From Talinum fruticosum (taxonomy: Eukaryota > Streptophyta > Magnoliopsida > Caryophyllales > Talinaceae): DNA of 64,000 nt. Numbering within the stretch: position 1 is the stretch's first letter; every line of letters begins with the position of its first letter. The stretch spans positions 1 through 64,000 of the forward strand of contig JAITYX010000181.1 in the NCBI GenBank assembly GCA_021018815.1, given 5' to 3'. The notes under the pieces are model-generated. The model was not told the DNA's origin, ran no database searches, and saw only the letters and a list, made by a program, of their open reading frames with translations. Shown here piece by piece: positions 63,260 to 64,000 of the stretch. The translations under genes were made by a program, and so were the position numbers.

Positions 63260-64000
63260 CGTAGACATCTAAAAAGTGTCATCCTTTATCTTGTTATTTT
63301 TGTGTTTTGTTTTGTTGGCCCGATGATGATAATCCCGAGTCCTGTTTATCGATTTAGATTCTGGATCGTGATCGATTGATGCAATATGAGCCAAGTAAAC
63401 TACAAAGAACCCCAAGCACCACTTAAATAGCCTTTTGCCTTGGGTTGGTCCACAAATCCTCTTTTCTTTCGGACCGTCCAAATGCCATGCCGAGCCTTTA
63501 TAGATTATGGAGTCCCATGATGTGTGCCGGGAAATTCTAAGTACAGAATACCGCATTCTTCTTTTGTCCAAGTCGGACAAGGAGTTGAAGACCCAAAGAC
63601 GACGTTAAAAGCATTGCATTTCACGTTCAGGAGCATCAAAGTGTTGCGTTTTGAGCTTTAAGAGACAGCCCACACGAGGCTAGAACCTTTCCCTTCTAAA
63701 TGACGCCATGGCCGATGCCCGCCTTCTAGAAGTATGGCGGAACGCTGCATTTTGATCTTGGAGAATCCTCGAGCCACAACTACGGCACGAAACCCTATGA
63801 GGGTCCGGTTGGTTGGCGCTCGCCTTCTCCCTTTTAACAGGTTCTATCTCTTAAGGAATAGCCTGGTTTTTTCAATTGTTTGGACAGATTGAATAGAGGC
63901 AAACCCTAGGTTATTTGTGACCTAGGTACTCTCCTATAAATAGAGACGTATAACTCTCATTCCCATACGGCTTCCTGCCTTAGCATCACGCTACACAAAG
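63260..64000 (+). repeat. gypsy D 3' LTR, first ~740 bp
   Basis: Starts CGTAGACATCTAAAAAGTG (TG changed to CG) and follows 52690-53440 closely to the window end. A TATA box is at 63934. The rest lies outside the window. Confidence 0.9.
63934..63945 (+). promoter_or_regulatory. TATA box in gypsy D 3' LTR
   Basis: CTATAAATAGAGA, same context as 53392. Confidence 0.7.

Larger units (their letters stand above)
52690..64000 (+). mobile_element. gypsy element D, LTR to LTR, 3' LTR running off the window
   Basis: 5' LTR 52690-54696, PBS 54698-54715, leader 54716-56268, gag 56269-57200, gag end and protease to 58500, linker to 59720, RT start 59720-60078, antisense PMD-like gene 60090-62560, 3' repeats, PPT 63245-63258, 3' LTR from 63260. 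The RT after SKDINNT-type sequence, both RNase H domains and integrase are deleted. It was inserted into copia C; the 5-base target repeat would be AGTCT/GTCTC before the LTR, and its partner lies outside the window. Confidence 0.88.

Noticed and set aside
1..64000. tRNA, rRNA, organelle or conserved host gene segments
   Set aside because: Looked for cloverleaf-like boxes, rRNA words and conserved protein motifs; none found by reading. A tRNAscan or protein search could overturn this.

Overview
The window looks like repeat-dense nuclear DNA of a flowering plant. Every coding trace I can identify belongs to a transposable element: Ty3/gypsy LTR retrotransposons of the Tat/Ogre type, a Ty1/copia family resembling SIRE/Maximus, and CACTA (En/Spm) DNA transposons. 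I see no convincing host gene, rRNA, tRNA or CRISPR array. Nearly all reading frames carry stops or frameshifts, so this is an old graveyard of nested insertions. Lineage names rest on recognised motifs and domain order, not on a database search. The species cannot be named from this.

Layout. 1-67: end of a copia LTR. 68-5530 (minus): gypsy element, from integrase through RNase H, reverse transcriptase (RT) and protease to the gag end. 5530-6530 (minus): copia pol fragment. 6591-9628: two direct tandem copies of a ~1.5-kb purine-rich unit of unknown origin. 9822-11965 (plus): gypsy leader and gag. 11966-15908 (plus): CACTA element with transposase-like exons and a Ulp1-type protease, ending in subterminal palindromes. 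15909-20154 (minus): gypsy pol with an antisense gene remnant beside it. 20155-22435: LTR-like block, probably a solo LTR. 22690-22887: end of another CACTA. 22888-33507 (plus): gypsy with a complete but pol-less copia element (23382-28959, minus) inside gag. 33671-34425 (minus): CACTA fragment. 34426-44401 (minus): gypsy split at its protease by a copia element (36218-42530) that has undergone a local duplication. 44402-49690 (plus): gypsy with 5' LTR, leader, gag and protease. 49691-50222: unassigned, with a strong hairpin. 50222-52689 (minus): copia remnant. 52690-64000 (plus): gypsy with 5' LTR, leader, gag, protease, partial RT, an antisense plant-mobile-domain-like gene with its own TATA box, and the start of its 3' LTR at the window edge.

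How the parts work together. The gypsy elements share one architecture: ~2-kb LTRs with a TATA box, a PBS of the form TGGCRACTC, a long leader with 43-47-bp tandem repeats, gag, protease, RT, RNase H, an archaeal-type second RNase H, integrase, then an antisense gene and a tandem-repeat-rich 3' region before the PPT and 3' LTR. The copia family has ~1.6-kb LTRs (TGAAGACT...AACCTTCA) and a PBS like the initiator-Met tRNA. The two copies with both LTRs, and the third partial copy, all lack RT and RNase H, so they would depend on enzymes supplied in trans.

Most unusual points: the antisense PMD-like gene inside the last gypsy element and a probable counterpart in the 15.9-20.1 kb element; leader repeats that each repeat a consensus 5' splice-site motif; a copia insertion immediately upstream of the catalytic Asp codon of a gypsy protease, followed by a duplication that joins copia integrase to gypsy flank at microhomology; and a CACTA Ulp1 domain whose catalytic Cys codon is now Tyr.
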